NCBI RefSeq assembly: GCF_003385495.1
Contig: NZ_QNUH01000001.1
Span: forward strand, 248,001 to 312,000
Direction of reading: 5' to 3'
Source: Chryseobacterium elymi
GTDB lineage: Bacteria > Bacteroidota > Bacteroidia > Flavobacteriales > Weeksellaceae
DNA length: 64,000 bases
The position numbers were made by a program, and so were the translations under genes. The notes under the pieces are model-generated. The model made no database searches and was not told the origin of the DNA. It worked only from the letters and a program-made list of their open reading frames with translations. How positions within the stretch are numbered: position 1 is the stretch's first letter; every line of letters starts with the position of its first letter. Shown in pieces: positions 51,974 to 62,094 of the stretch.

Positions 51974-52888
51974 ATGAAAAAACTTCTACTATCTCTAAGT
52001 TTAATGCTTATTGGAGCCGGTACACAGGCACAAACAGTATTATTAGATGAAAATTTTGATTCTTACACAGATTTCGTAATTACGGGATTTGGCAACTGGC
52101 AAACCTTAGATCTAGACCAACTTAACACTTATACAGGAGGAACAGACAACCCAACATGGAATAACGCTGGTGCCCCTATGGCATATCAAATTTTTAATCC
52201 TGCTGCTGCTGGTGTAACTAATGCAGCAACAGGAACAGAAGTGAGAAATTTCGATCCTCACAGCGGTCAAAAATATGCTGCTTGTTGGGCAGGTGTTCCA
52301 GGTATTGCTACTGCCAACAATGACTGGCTTATATCTCCTTCCGTAACATTAGGAGCCGCTTCTAATTCACTTTCATTATGGGTAAAATCAATGTCTAACT
52401 CGTATGGACTGGAAAAGTATAAAATTGGCGTATATGTTGGTTCAGGTACTCCTACATCTTCTGCAAATTTTACTATTATTTCAGGTGCCGCCGCATTATC
52501 AGCTCCTTATCCAAACTGGGAACAAAAAACATATTCTCTGGATGCTTATGCTGGACAAACAGTGCGTATTGGTATTCAGTGCGTTTCTGCTGATACTTAC
52601 ATGTTTATGGTTGATGATGTAAAAATCACAACTGGAACTCTTGCAACTGATGAAGTAGGAGCAAAAACAAAAGCAACAAACATCTACCCTAATCCAACAA
52701 AAGGAGAGATCAATATTAAAACTGATAAAAAGATTAAGTCTTCAACAGTTTTAGACCTTTCTGGAAAATCAGTATTGAAATCAACATCTGATAAAGCAGA
52801 TATCTCTTCTCTTCCAAAAGGAGCATATTTGCTTCAGGTTGAATTTGCAGACGGAACAGCTACAACAGAAAAAGTAATTAAAGAATAA
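51974..52888 (+). CDS. Type IX-secreted choice-of-anchor J protein
   Basis: The 304-residue protein has a signal peptide (LLLSLSLMLIGAGTQAQ), a choice-of-anchor J / cleaved-adhesin beta domain (LLDENFDSYTDFVITGFGNW, then NDWLISPSVTLG and YMFMVDDVKI), and a C-terminal type IX sorting domain of type A starting NIYPNPTKGEINIK and ending GAYLLQVEFADGTATTEKVI. It should be exported across the outer membrane and attached to the surface or released. Substrate or ligand is unknown. Confidence 0.88.
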   Translation: MKKLLLSLSLMLIGAGTQAQTVLLDENFDSYTDFVITGFGNWQTLDLDQLNTYTGGTDNPTWNNAGAPMAYQIFNPAAAGVTNAATGTEVRNFDPHSGQKYAACWAGVPGIATANNDWLISPSVTLGAASNSLSLWVKSMSNSYGLEKYKIGVYVGSGTPTSSANFTIISGAAALSAPYPNWEQKTYSLDAYAGQTVRIGIQCVSADTYMFMVDDVKITTGTLATDEVGAKTKATNIYPNPTKGEINIKTDKKIKSSTVLDLSGKSVLKSTSDKADISSLPKGAYLLQVEFADGTATTEKVIKE

Positions 52889-52908
52889 TTACTTTCCATA
52901 TAATCTTT

Positions 52909-52940
52909 AAAGCTCACCGGACATGGTGAGCTTTTTTATT
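52909..52940 (+). terminator. Terminator of the type IX-secreted protein gene
   Basis: AAAGCTCACC (52909-52918) pairs with GGTGAGCTTT (52925-52934) and is followed by T. Confidence 0.85.
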
Positions 52941-52963
52941 TTATTTTTGCAAAAAACTGACAC

Positions 52964-54241
52964 GTGTCTTTTATTAAAACAAAACTCACCAGCCTGTTAA
53001 AACAGGTGTTTCCATCTTCCTACACAGAATTGGCAGTATTCATGTTCTTTCTACTCTGCTATGGAATACTGGGCACTTATATTGCCCTTCATTACAGGAT
53101 TATTTTTGACAGCAGAATTCCCTGGGATGCCTACTTCAGCTTTGATAACAAAGCGATTGTAATGACCGGCGGAAGCTTTGAGAGGCATCCTTTGGCCTAT
53201 TATTTTTTTAATTGGGTCCGGGAGTTTTCTCTTTTCGTTTCGGGTGGAAAAATGGATGCAACATTCAGACTTACCCTGGCATGGCTAAGTAATATAGCTA
53301 TAAGCTTGTGTATTGTACAGATATTCAAGTATCTTAAGAATATTATCCGGCTGCCGTTAAAGATTTCCTTATTGATTATTTTGTTTTTTGGATTTTGTTC
53401 TACGAATATTATCCTTTCTTTTACCCCTGAGAATTTCACCTATACGCTGCTGTTGCTGTGTATTTACAATTATTATGCAGCCATAAAACTCAGTAAAGAA
53501 GGAAAGATACCGGGGTCTGCGTTAACGCTTGCCGGAATTACGATCGGCGGCCTTACCATTACCAACCTTGCCAAAGTTTTTATCCCCGTTTTATTTGAAA
53601 AGAATGTTTTCAGAAGCTGGAAAAAATTTAGAAACGCAGTTTTCCGTGTCGTAATCACTACAGTCTGTTTTGTGTTTCTTTATTTACTCCGAATTGATTT
53701 TGAATATAAAAATATCTTCTCAAAAACCAACCAGCAATATGAAAAATTTTCCAATGTAGAATCTATTCCGGATTGGGATATGATGCTTTCTTATTTTTTC
53801 GGGGGCAGTATTTTATTTCCAAGCTTTATAACCACGGATAAGCATAATATGAAAGGATTTAATTTCAAGGGCCTTTTAATGGAGCCCTATTCATCCTCTT
53901 TTTGTTATGCTTTTATCATAATACTGCTAGTCCTTATTTTATGGAGCTATTTTAAAAATTTCAGAAATAAGCTGGTGCAGATTATAGCTTTTTCATTCCT
54001 GTTTGACATTGTGATTCACTGTATAATGCGATTCGGCCTGCATACTTCTTACATCTACGGAGGACACTTTATCTTTGTCTATCCATTGCTTTTGGGATGG
54101 CTTTTTTATGCTTATAGATCAAAACCAAAAATTTCATCATTTTTAATGGTAACAATGGTTATTCTATTTTCTTTTTTACTGACTAATAATATCTTTAGAA
54201 TGTCTGACTTCTTCCAATTCTTAAATACTTATTACCAATAA
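52964..54241 (+). CDS. Polytopic membrane protein (DUF6080-like), GTG start
   Basis: The 425-residue protein has about ten membrane segments. After the first segment comes RIIFDSRIPWDAYFSFDN, an acidic loop in the position where GT-C glycosyltransferases carry catalytic aspartates, so a polyprenyl-dependent glycosyl transfer role is possible. The match to DUF6080 is from memory. The start is GTG at 52964, supported by a -7 element TATTTTTG at 52942-52949 leaving a short leader. A bidirectional terminator follows. Confidence 0.68.
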   Translation: MSFIKTKLTSLLKQVFPSSYTELAVFMFFLLCYGILGTYIALHYRIIFDSRIPWDAYFSFDNKAIVMTGGSFERHPLAYYFFNWVREFSLFVSGGKMDATFRLTLAWLSNIAISLCIVQIFKYLKNIIRLPLKISLLIILFFGFCSTNIILSFTPENFTYTLLLLCIYNYYAAIKLSKEGKIPGSALTLAGITIGGLTITNLAKVFIPVLFEKNVFRSWKKFRNAVFRVVITTVCFVFLYLLRIDFEYKNIFSKTNQQYEKFSNVESIPDWDMMLSYFFGGSILFPSFITTDKHNMKGFNFKGLLMEPYSSSFCYAFIIILLVLILWSYFKNFRNKLVQIIAFSFLFDIVIHCIMRFGLHTSYIYGGHFIFVYPLLLGWLFYAYRSKPKISSFLMVTMVILFSFLLTNNIFRMSDFFQFLNTYYQ

Positions 54242-54243
54242 AA

Positions 54244-54267
54244 AAAGCTGAGAAAATTCTCAGCTTT
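54244..54267. terminator. Bidirectional terminator between convergent genes
   Basis: AAAGCTGAGAA (54244-54254) pairs with TTCTCAGCTTT (54257-54267); A and T runs flank it on both sides. Confidence 0.85.
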
Positions 54268-54288
54268 AGTTTATTTATTTTATTCTCA

Positions 54289-54837
54289 TTATCTCGCTTC
54301 AGAACAGAAAATTCTATATTGTACAGCGATCGCAGATTTGAAATATTCTCTTATTTTGGACAGATCTGAAGCTGCACTTTGTTTCGTAAAATAACTTCCT
54401 GCAAGAATCTTATAATTCGGTCTTAAAGAAGCGTCCGTTTCTACTTTCAGGTTCGGGAATCTTTTTCTGAAATAAGATTTCACCTCGTTGGCCTCTTCAT
54501 TACTTTTTACCGTTGTAATCTGGATTTTAAATCCTAAAATCCTCGGATTCTTACGACAAATCTCTGCATTAGTCAGCTCTCTGCTCGGTACATAAATCTT
54601 CGGAGGTTTTGAATTTGTCACAATTCCACTATCCGTACTATTTTCTCTCACCGAAGAACCTCCTGCAGTTCTGGAACATTTATCTTCGATCCCTCCCAAA
54701 GCAGTGCTTACTCTGGAATCCATAGTCATTATTAGCTCCGTTCCGGATAAAGTATCTTTTTGAACAACCTGCTGGGCACCAACACTATAAAACCCAAATA
54801 AAGATAATATTGAAAATATTTTGATTAAATTTCTCAT
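54289..54837 (-). CDS. Secreted SPOR-domain protein
   Basis: The 182-residue protein has a signal peptide (IFSILSLFGFYSVGAQ). The C-terminal 80 residues follow the SPOR pattern: GFKIQITTVKSNEEANEVKSYF, then KVETDASLRPNYKILAGSYF and AASDLSKIREYFKSA. SPOR domains bind denuded glycan strands at division sites. The central part has four scattered cysteines. A -7 element TAGATTTG lies at 54860-54853 on the minus strand. Confidence 0.8.
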   Translation of the reverse strand: MRNLIKIFSILSLFGFYSVGAQQVVQKDTLSGTELIMTMDSRVSTALGGIEDKCSRTAGGSSVRENSTDSGIVTNSKPPKIYVPSRELTNAEICRKNPRILGFKIQITTVKSNEEANEVKSYFRKRFPNLKVETDASLRPNYKILAGSYFTKQSAASDLSKIREYFKSAIAVQYRIFCSEAR

Positions 54838-54967
54838 TTAAACTTGTTTCTGCAAATCTATTAAAATTAAAAAATTATACCAAACAACACTATTTAGAAT
54901 CAATACAAATTAAACGTAAATGATATTTTCCCTTTTCCATATACCGTTAAATTGCTGTTAAAAATAT

Positions 54968-54975
54968 TATTTTTG
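54968..54975 (+). promoter_or_regulatory. -7 element of the act operon
   Basis: TATTTTTG matches the consensus; the actA ATG follows 44 nt later. Confidence 0.5.
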
Positions 54976-55019
54976 CGGAATTGATTGGTTCAATATTTTA
55001 CTAACATAAGATAATTTAA

Positions 55020-56378
55020 ATGATTAGTTGGAGAAAGCATTATAAACAAACGTTGATCGCGATAGGCTTATTGCTATCAACCAGTGCTTCAATTTACGGG
55101 CAAGACGGCGATCCTAAAAACGGCGAAAAACTTTTCAAAGCGAATTGTACTGCATGTCACGCGCTGGACAAACAAGTAATAGGACCTCCTTTGAAAGGGG
55201 TTGTAGAACGAGTGAAGACAGAAGGTGGTGTAGACAGAGATTGGCTTCACAAGTGGATCAAAGACAACAAAGCTCTTAGAGCTTCTGGGGATAAATACGC
55301 CAATGAGATTTTTGAAAAGTATAATAAAACTGAAATGTTACAGTTTCCTAATCTTACAGAGAAGGATATTGATGATATTTTAGAGTATACAACTAATCCT
55401 CCGGCCGAGCCAGTTAAAACGGACGCAAAGGCAACAGCAACAGACGGTGCAGCCGCAGCACCGGCAGACAAAACAACAACAAGTGTTGTTATTATTTCTC
55501 TTATCGCAATAGCAGCTTTATTAGTTTGGATCTTAATTAAACTGAGACAATTGGTTAAATTAGGTCAATCTGAAGACTTAGCCGGACTTAACGAAACAAG
55601 AGTTAAATCTTTCAGCGAAATCTACGAGAAATACCACTACATCGGTAAAGCAGTACTGGGTATCCTTGCCCTTCTGGCCGCTTATGGAGTTTGGAACTGG
55701 ATCATGTGGATCGGGGTTTACAAAGGATATAAGCCAGAACAGCCTATCTACTTCTCTCACAAAATCCACGCTGGAGAACAGAAAATTGACTGTCAGCTAT
55801 GTCACTCCAGTGCCAAATACGGAAAAGTATCTGAAATTCCTTCCATGAACGTTTGTATGAACTGTCACAGAACAATTTCTGAGTATAACGCAGACCACTA
55901 TATGGAGCCAGGAAAAGATAAAGCATTCTATGACGGTGAGATCCAGAAGATCTATGCAGCTACAGGCTGGGATCCTGCAAAACAGCAGTACACTGGAAAA
56001 ACACAGCCGGTTGAATGGACAAGAATCCACAATATGCCAGACTTCGTGTACTTCAACCACTCTCAGCACGTAGTAGCAGGTGAGCAGGCGATCATCAATT
56101 CTTTCAATAAAAAGAATCCAAACAACAAAATTGATGTTGTATGTAAAGCTTGTCACGGAAAAATTGATACAATGAATGTTGTTCAGATGGCTAATGACTT
56201 CACGATGGGATGGTGTATCGAGTGCCACAGAACTACTGAGGTTGATATGAACAACGGTTATAATAAAGAATACTTCAAGAATCTACATGACAAGTTGAAA
56301 AAACAATATCCTCAGGATGGCGGTAAGATCACTGTAGATGCAATTGGAGGTCTTGAGTGTGGTAAATGTCATTATTAA
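55020..56378 (+). CDS. actA: Alternative complex III subunit ActA with extra monohaem domain
   Basis: The 452-residue multihaem cytochrome of the quinol:cytochrome c oxidoreductase carries six CxxCH sites: C43 in CTACH in the N-terminal class I cytochrome domain (about 30-125), then after an alanine-rich linker and a membrane segment (VVIISLIAIAALLVWILI, near 157-175), five more at C258, C279, C375, C399 and C447. A second hydrophobic segment (YIGKAVLGILALLAAYGVW) precedes the haem-rich part. The usual ActA core is pentahaem, so the N-terminal monohaem domain is an addition that may hand electrons onward. First gene of actABCDEF. Confidence 0.92.
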   Translation: MISWRKHYKQTLIAIGLLLSTSASIYGQDGDPKNGEKLFKANCTACHALDKQVIGPPLKGVVERVKTEGGVDRDWLHKWIKDNKALRASGDKYANEIFEKYNKTEMLQFPNLTEKDIDDILEYTTNPPAEPVKTDAKATATDGAAAAPADKTTTSVVIISLIAIAALLVWILIKLRQLVKLGQSEDLAGLNETRVKSFSEIYEKYHYIGKAVLGILALLAAYGVWNWIMWIGVYKGYKPEQPIYFSHKIHAGEQKIDCQLCHSSAKYGKVSEIPSMNVCMNCHRTISEYNADHYMEPGKDKAFYDGEIQKIYAATGWDPAKQQYTGKTQPVEWTRIHNMPDFVYFNHSQHVVAGEQAIINSFNKKNPNNKIDVVCKACHGKIDTMNVVQMANDFTMGWCIECHRTTEVDMNNGYNKEYFKNLHDKLKKQYPQDGGKITVDAIGGLECGKCHY

Positions 56379-56401
56379 TAACTAAAAAATTAGAAGTATA
56401 A

Positions 56402-59400
56402 ATGGCTTCAAACAAAATACAATTTAGAAGTATTCATGAACTTAAAGATCCGGCTTTGAACAATAAGCTGGCTCAGAAAGAGTTTCAGGAAGAAATTCCG
56501 GTAGAAGATTTCCTTGGAGATGCTGAACAGAACGGATCCAGTACTTCAAGAAGAGATTTCTTAAAAATATTAGGATTCTCTACAGCAGCCGTAACATTGG
56601 CTGCATGTGAAGCTCCGGTGATCAAAACGATTCCTTACGTGGTAAAACCACATGATATTATTCCGGGGGTTCCGAATTATTACGCTTCAACTTATTTTGA
56701 CGGATTCGACTTCGCCAGCGTTTTAGTAAAGACCCGTGAAGGAAGACCTATCAAAATAGATCCGAACCCGGCAGCGGGCGATTTAGGAAAAACTAACGCA
56801 AGAGCTCAGGCAAGTGTACTTTCTCTTTATGATAATGATAAAGTAAAACAGCCTAAACTGGACGGTAAAGACGAAACTTTTGATAAAGTAGACAGTTTTA
56901 TCCTTAAAGGTCTGGCAGATGCCAATGCAGCAGGTAAAAAGATCGTGCTTTTGTCACACTCTTTCCCTTCTCCTACCTTCAAAAAGCTATTTGCTGAATT
57001 CAAAGCTAAATATCCGACTGCTGAACTTGTAACGTATGATGCTTATCCTCACGCTGCGGCTTTAGATGCAGCTCAGGAAGTATTCGGACAGAGAGCATTG
57101 CCGGTTTATGATCTTAAAGGTTCAGAATTGGTTGTTTCTTTCCAGGCAGATTTCTTAGGAGATTATAACGCTTCAAGCTTAGAAACTTCTTACGCAGCAG
57201 CAAGAAAGCCAGGACCAAACATGTTGAGACACATTCAGGTGGAATCCAATATGTCATTGACCGGAGCTAATGCAGATGAAAGAGTTAGATTAAAACCAAG
57301 CCTTGTCAATAAAACTTTAGTAGAAGTTTACAACGCAATCGTAGGTGGTGGTACTTCTGATAAGACTGCTTCTGAAATTGCAAAAGAACTTCAAGCAAAA
57401 GGCAGCAAAGCTGTTGTTTTTGCTGACGGTTCTAAAGGAGCACAGGTTTTAGCACACTTAATCAACCAAAAATTAGGTTCAGTAGCTTTCACAGGTAAAG
57501 CGAACTTCCTTAAAGAATTTGATAAAGCAAGATACCAGGAATTCTTAGAATGGATAAATGCAGGTCAGGTTGGCGTATTGATCGCAAACAACGTAGACCC
57601 TATCTACTCCCACCCAAAAGGAGAGGTTTTCAAAAAATCTTTAGCTAAAGTTGCTTGTATAGTAGCTGTAGCAGATAAGAAAAATGAAATGTACAAAGCA
57701 GCGAAAGCTGTAATTCCTGTAGCTAACTGGTTAGAGTCTTGGGGTGATATTGAGCCTCAGACCGGAGTATATTCATTAATGCAGCCAACAATCCAGAAGA
57801 TCTACAAATCAAGACAGATTGAAGAATCTCTATTGGTTTGGAAAAACGGAAAGAACAATGCTGCCAATAATTATTACGATTATCTGAAAGCCAGCTCTGC
57901 TTCTATTTTAGGATCTACTTCTTTCAACAAAGCCTTATATAACGGTATCACTACTTCAAATAATGCAACTGCATTATCTTACGCCGGAGGAAATGCTGCC
58001 CAGGCTATTGCTGAACTAGGAAACTTCAAAGCTTCTGAATTAGAATTAGTATTATACACCAAGCCTTCAATGGGTGACGGTACTCAGGCCAACAACCCTT
58101 GGCTTCAGGAATTACCGGATCCTATCACAAGAATGTCTTGGGATAACTATTTAACAATTTCTCCTAAAGACGCAGAAAAATTTGCGATTGAAAACGACCT
58201 TAATGCAAGAATGCAGCTGGATGGTTCTATCGTAAATCTTACTGTAAACGGAGTAACAATAAAAGACGTTCCTGTATTCATTCAGCCAGGACAGGCAGAA
58301 GGATCTGTAGGTCTTGCGCTTGGGTATGGTAAAAAAGACTCAGGAACTACTGCTGATACAGGGGTAAACGCTTATCCATTATTTGACGGTTCTAACTTAA
58401 CTGTTTCAGGAGTTAAAATCGAAAAAACAGGAGAAGACCACGAATTCGCAGGTATCCAGCTTCAGAATACATTAATGGGACGTTACGAAATCGCTAAGGA
58501 AGTTCCTTTGGCAGAATTCTTAAACGTAGCATTTGATGATGAGCACAAAGGATGGAACAAGCCTTTAGAATATCACACCATCAGCGGAGCTCTTCCGGCA
58601 AGAAAGATTGACCTTTGGGATGCTTTCGATGATACGGACGGACCTCACTTCAACTTATCTATCGACTTGAACTCTTGTACGGGTTGTGGAGCATGTATCA
58701 TTGCTTGTCAGGCAGAAAACAATGTTCCTGTAGTAGGTAAAGAAGAAATCAGAATGTCCAGAGATATGTATTGGTTAAGAATTGACCGTTACTATTCTTC
58801 AAGACAGAAGGTAGAAATATACGAAGGATTAAAAGAAGGAATGGCAGTACCTGAATTGTATGGTACGGCATTCGGAGACGGAGGTGCATTAAACCACCCT
58901 GCAGACAATCCGGACGTAATCTTCCAGCCGGTAATGTGCCAGCACTGTAACCACGCTCCTTGTGAAACGGTATGTCCGGTAGCGGCTACTTCACATGGTA
59001 AGCAAGGTCAGAACCATATGGCTTACAACAGATGTATCGGTACAAGATATTGTGCTAATAACTGTCCTTATAAAGTAAGACGTTTCAACTGGTTTACGTA
59101 TAACCTGAATGACAAGTTCGATTTTAATATGAATAATGATCTTGGAAGAATGGTACTTAACCCGGATGTAGTGGTAAGAACGAGAGGGGTAATGGAGAAG
59201 TGTTCTATGTGTATCCAGGAAACTCAAGCTACAATCTTAGCTGCTAAGAGAGAGAACAGAAAAGTAACAGACAACGAATTCAAAAATTCTTGTGCTTGTG
59301 CTGCTGCTTGTTCTACCGGAGCAATGACGTTTGGAGACATGAATGACAAAGAATCTGAAGTGAGAGAATTATACTCCAGCAACAGAAGATATTATTTACT

Positions 59401-59467
59401 AGAGGAGATCGGCACAAAACCAAACGTGTTCTATCACACTAAAGTAAGAAACAGAGTAGAAAAATAA
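56402..59467 (+). CDS. actB: Alternative complex III subunit ActB
   Basis: The 1021-residue iron-sulfur subunit is a fusion of a molybdopterin-oxidoreductase-like part without the cofactor role and a ferredoxin-like part. The N-terminus has a twin-arginine signal with SRRDFLKILGF (about 50-60), followed by a lipobox-like LAAC with C69. Ferredoxin cysteines are in NSCTGCGACIIACQ, MCQHCNHAPCETVCP, GTRYCANNCPYKVR and CSMCIQETQ. It transfers electrons from quinol to the haems and sits at the outer face of the inner membrane. Confidence 0.94.
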   Translation: MASNKIQFRSIHELKDPALNNKLAQKEFQEEIPVEDFLGDAEQNGSSTSRRDFLKILGFSTAAVTLAACEAPVIKTIPYVVKPHDIIPGVPNYYASTYFDGFDFASVLVKTREGRPIKIDPNPAAGDLGKTNARAQASVLSLYDNDKVKQPKLDGKDETFDKVDSFILKGLADANAAGKKIVLLSHSFPSPTFKKLFAEFKAKYPTAELVTYDAYPHAAALDAAQEVFGQRALPVYDLKGSELVVSFQADFLGDYNASSLETSYAAARKPGPNMLRHIQVESNMSLTGANADERVRLKPSLVNKTLVEVYNAIVGGGTSDKTASEIAKELQAKGSKAVVFADGSKGAQVLAHLINQKLGSVAFTGKANFLKEFDKARYQEFLEWINAGQVGVLIANNVDPIYSHPKGEVFKKSLAKVACIVAVADKKNEMYKAAKAVIPVANWLESWGDIEPQTGVYSLMQPTIQKIYKSRQIEESLLVWKNGKNNAANNYYDYLKASSASILGSTSFNKALYNGITTSNNATALSYAGGNAAQAIAELGNFKASELELVLYTKPSMGDGTQANNPWLQELPDPITRMSWDNYLTISPKDAEKFAIENDLNARMQLDGSIVNLTVNGVTIKDVPVFIQPGQAEGSVGLALGYGKKDSGTTADTGVNAYPLFDGSNLTVSGVKIEKTGEDHEFAGIQLQNTLMGRYEIAKEVPLAEFLNVAFDDEHKGWNKPLEYHTISGALPARKIDLWDAFDDTDGPHFNLSIDLNSCTGCGACIIACQAENNVPVVGKEEIRMSRDMYWLRIDRYYSSRQKVEIYEGLKEGMAVPELYGTAFGDGGALNHPADNPDVIFQPVMCQHCNHAPCETVCPVAATSHGKQGQNHMAYNRCIGTRYCANNCPYKVRRFNWFTYNLNDKFDFNMNNDLGRMVLNPDVVVRTRGVMEKCSMCIQETQATILAAKRENRKVTDNEFKNSCACAAACSTGAMTFGDMNDKESEVRELYSSNRRYYLLEEIGTKPNVFYHTKVRNRVEK

Positions 59468-59492
59468 AGTTTAAATAATAAATAGGTAAAAA

Positions 59493-60890
59493 ATGTCAGG
59501 ACATTACGAAGCTCCGATAAGGGAACCTCTAATTATTGGTCACAAAACTTATCACGATATCACAGAAGATATTGCACGACCTATCGAAGAAAGAGCAGGT
59601 AAACTATGGTGGATTTCACTATATGCAGCCTTAGTTCTATTCATCTACGGATTTGGCTGTATCGCTTATACTATCGGAACAGGTATTGGAGCATGGGGGC
59701 TTAACAGAACTATTAACTGGGGTTGGGATATTACCAACTTCGTATGGTGGGTAGGTATCGGTCACGCCGGGACCCTAATCTCCGCAGTATTATTATTATT
59801 TAGACAGCGTTGGAGAATGTCTGTAAACAGATCTGCAGAGGCAATGACAATCTTTGCGGTTGTACAGGCGGCAATCTTCCCTGTAATCCACATGGGTAGA
59901 GTTTGGGTAGGATACTGGGTATTCCCATTACCTAACCAGTTCGGGTCTCTTTGGGGGAACTTCAACTCTCCTCTGCTTTGGGACGTATTTGCGATCTCTA
60001 CGTATTTCTCAGTATCAACTGTATTCTGGTTCATGGGACTAATCCCTGACTTTGCAATGATCAGAGATAGAGCTAAAACTCCCTGGACAAGAAAAATTTA
60101 TACATTCCTGGCTTTCGGATGGGGTGGTAAAGCAAAGCACTGGCAGAGATTCGAAGAGCTTTCTTTGGTTCTTGCAGGTTTGGCAACCCCACTTGTATTC
60201 TCCGTACACACCACGGTATCTTTTGACTTCGCAACTTCGGTTATTAAAGGATGGCACTCTACAATCTACCCTCCTTACTTCGTTGCCGGTGCTATCTTCT
60301 CAGGATTTGCAATGGTACAAACCTTATTGCTGGTTGCAAGAAAAGTATGTCACCTTGAAGAATATATCACAATGTATCATATCGAAATTATGAACATCGT
60401 AATTATCCTAACAGGTGGGATGGTAACTGTGGCTTACGCTACTGAATATTTCATCGGATGGTACTCAGGTTCAAGATTCGAAGACTTTACATACCTTTCT
60501 CCAGGTGCTGCTGTAGGACCTTACTGGTGGGCATTCTGGTCACTGATCATCTGTAACCTTGTTGTTCCTGCTTCATTCTGGTTCAAGAGACTAAGAACAA
60601 ATATTATCTGGACTTTCATCGTTGCATTGATCATCAACATCGGTATGTGGTTCGAGCGTTTCGATATCATCGTTATCAACCTTTCGAGAGATTATTTACC
60701 AGGATCTTGGACTATGTTTAAACCAACGATCATTGATGTGGGTGTATACTTAGGAACAATCGGATTCTTCTCTGTATTATTCTTACTATACGCAAGGACG
60801 TTCCCTGTAATTGCACAGGCTGAATTAAAATCGATTCTGAAAATTTCAGGTGAAACTTATAAAGCAAAAGAAGGAGATGAGCACCACTAA
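59493..60890 (+). CDS. actC: Alternative complex III subunit ActC (NrfD-like)
   Basis: The 465-residue integral membrane protein has about ten helices of the NrfD/PsrC family and carries the quinol site of the complex. Phrases include WWVGIGHAGTLISAVLLLFRQ and GWHSTIYPPYFVAGAIFSG. The end overlaps actD by 14 nt. Confidence 0.94.
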   Translation: MSGHYEAPIREPLIIGHKTYHDITEDIARPIEERAGKLWWISLYAALVLFIYGFGCIAYTIGTGIGAWGLNRTINWGWDITNFVWWVGIGHAGTLISAVLLLFRQRWRMSVNRSAEAMTIFAVVQAAIFPVIHMGRVWVGYWVFPLPNQFGSLWGNFNSPLLWDVFAISTYFSVSTVFWFMGLIPDFAMIRDRAKTPWTRKIYTFLAFGWGGKAKHWQRFEELSLVLAGLATPLVFSVHTTVSFDFATSVIKGWHSTIYPPYFVAGAIFSGFAMVQTLLLVARKVCHLEEYITMYHIEIMNIVIILTGGMVTVAYATEYFIGWYSGSRFEDFTYLSPGAAVGPYWWAFWSLIICNLVVPASFWFKRLRTNIIWTFIVALIINIGMWFERFDIIVINLSRDYLPGSWTMFKPTIIDVGVYLGTIGFFSVLFLLYARTFPVIAQAELKSILKISGETYKAKEGDEHH

Positions 60891-61398
60891 AATTGTATAC
60901 GGACTTTATGCTGACGACGACGATTTAATGAACGGCGTTAAGGCATTCAACGATAAAGGAATTGCGATAAACGAAGTTTATACTCCATTCCCGGTTCACG
61001 GACTTGATAAAGCTTTAGGGTTAAAGAAAACCAGAATTTCTGATGCCGCATTCTTCTATGCTCTTTATGGTGTTACCATTGGTGCTACTGTAACATGGTA
61101 TGTAATGAATCATGACTGGCCTCAAAATATTGGTGGTAAACCTGCTTTTGACTGGGCACATAACATGCCTGCATTCGTAGTTCCAATGTTTGAATTAATG
61201 GTATTCTGTGCCGCTCACATGATGTCTTTAACTTTCCTAGTTAGAAACAAAATGTATCCGGGAGCTCCGGCTCAGAACCCAGATCCAAGAACTACTGATG
61301 ATAAATTCCTTATGGAGTTTGTAACTGAAGACGTAGAGTCTGTAAAGCAGTTACTTATTGAAACTGGAGTTGAAGAAATAACTGTTAAAGACGCTTAA
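60877..61398 (+). CDS. actD: Alternative complex III subunit ActD (DUF3341)
   Basis: The 173-residue protein from the ATG at 60877 (inside the end of actC) has two membrane segments and the DUF3341 N-terminus with VYGLYADDDDLMNGVKAF and YTPFPVHGLDKALGL. It is a structural membrane subunit. A start at 60850 would add nine residues with no support. Confidence 0.9.
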   Translation: MSTTKIVYGLYADDDDLMNGVKAFNDKGIAINEVYTPFPVHGLDKALGLKKTRISDAAFFYALYGVTIGATVTWYVMNHDWPQNIGGKPAFDWAHNMPAFVVPMFELMVFCAAHMMSLTFLVRNKMYPGAPAQNPDPRTTDDKFLMEFVTEDVESVKQLLIETGVEEITVKDA

Positions 61399-61399
61399 A

Positions 61400-62086
61400 A
61401 TGAAAAAGAATGTATTAAAAATTACAGCTATTTTAGGTTTAGCAACGGTTTTACTTAATTCATGCGGACCAAAAGAAAATACACCATTGGTATATTTCCC
61501 GGATATGTATTTTCCGGTAGCTTATGATCCATTGATGAAAGCTCAGGATGCTTATTCAGATCATGAAAATGAAATCCCTGCTTTCGTTAAAAATAGCTTT
61601 GCAACAGGACTTGCTCCTGTAGAAGGTTCAGTTGCTCAAAATAAAGACGGAATTTTCGAAGAAAGTCCTCTTCCTAAAAATGTAGACGAATATAACGCAG
61701 GCTACGATGCTTCCAAAAAGATGACAGGATCACCTCTTAACCCTGCTAATGCAGCTAAAGATATTGAAAGAGGAAAAATGCTGTTTGATCGTACTTGTGC
61801 AACATGTCACGGAACTGGAGGCGATGGACAAGGACCAATTGTACAAAGCGGAGCTTTCTCTGGTGTACCTAACTATGCTGACAGAGAACTTACTGTAGGA
61901 TCTGTTCATTATGTATTAACTAACGGTAGAAATGCAATGGGATCCTATGCTGGCCAGCTTAACCCTGGTGACAGATGGAGAGTGGCAATGTATGTGATGA
62001 ATGCCTTCAAAAAAGGAGCGCCAGCACCAGCAGCAGCTACACCAGCTGCCGAAACAACAGAGACTACTACCGCAACTAAAAAATAA
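61400..62086 (+). CDS. actE: Alternative complex III subunit ActE, monohaem lipoprotein
   Basis: The 228-residue cytochrome c lipoprotein has a lipobox LNSC (C22) and one haem site CATCH (C133, C136, H137) in a class I cytochrome domain. The phrase MYFPVAYDPLMKAQD is typical of ActE. The C-terminus is alanine/threonine-rich and disordered. It lies 1 nt after actD. Confidence 0.92.
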   Translation: MKKNVLKITAILGLATVLLNSCGPKENTPLVYFPDMYFPVAYDPLMKAQDAYSDHENEIPAFVKNSFATGLAPVEGSVAQNKDGIFEESPLPKNVDEYNAGYDASKKMTGSPLNPANAAKDIERGKMLFDRTCATCHGTGGDGQGPIVQSGAFSGVPNYADRELTVGSVHYVLTNGRNAMGSYAGQLNPGDRWRVAMYVMNAFKKGAPAPAAATPAAETTETTTATKK

Positions 62087-62094
62087 GAAAAGAA

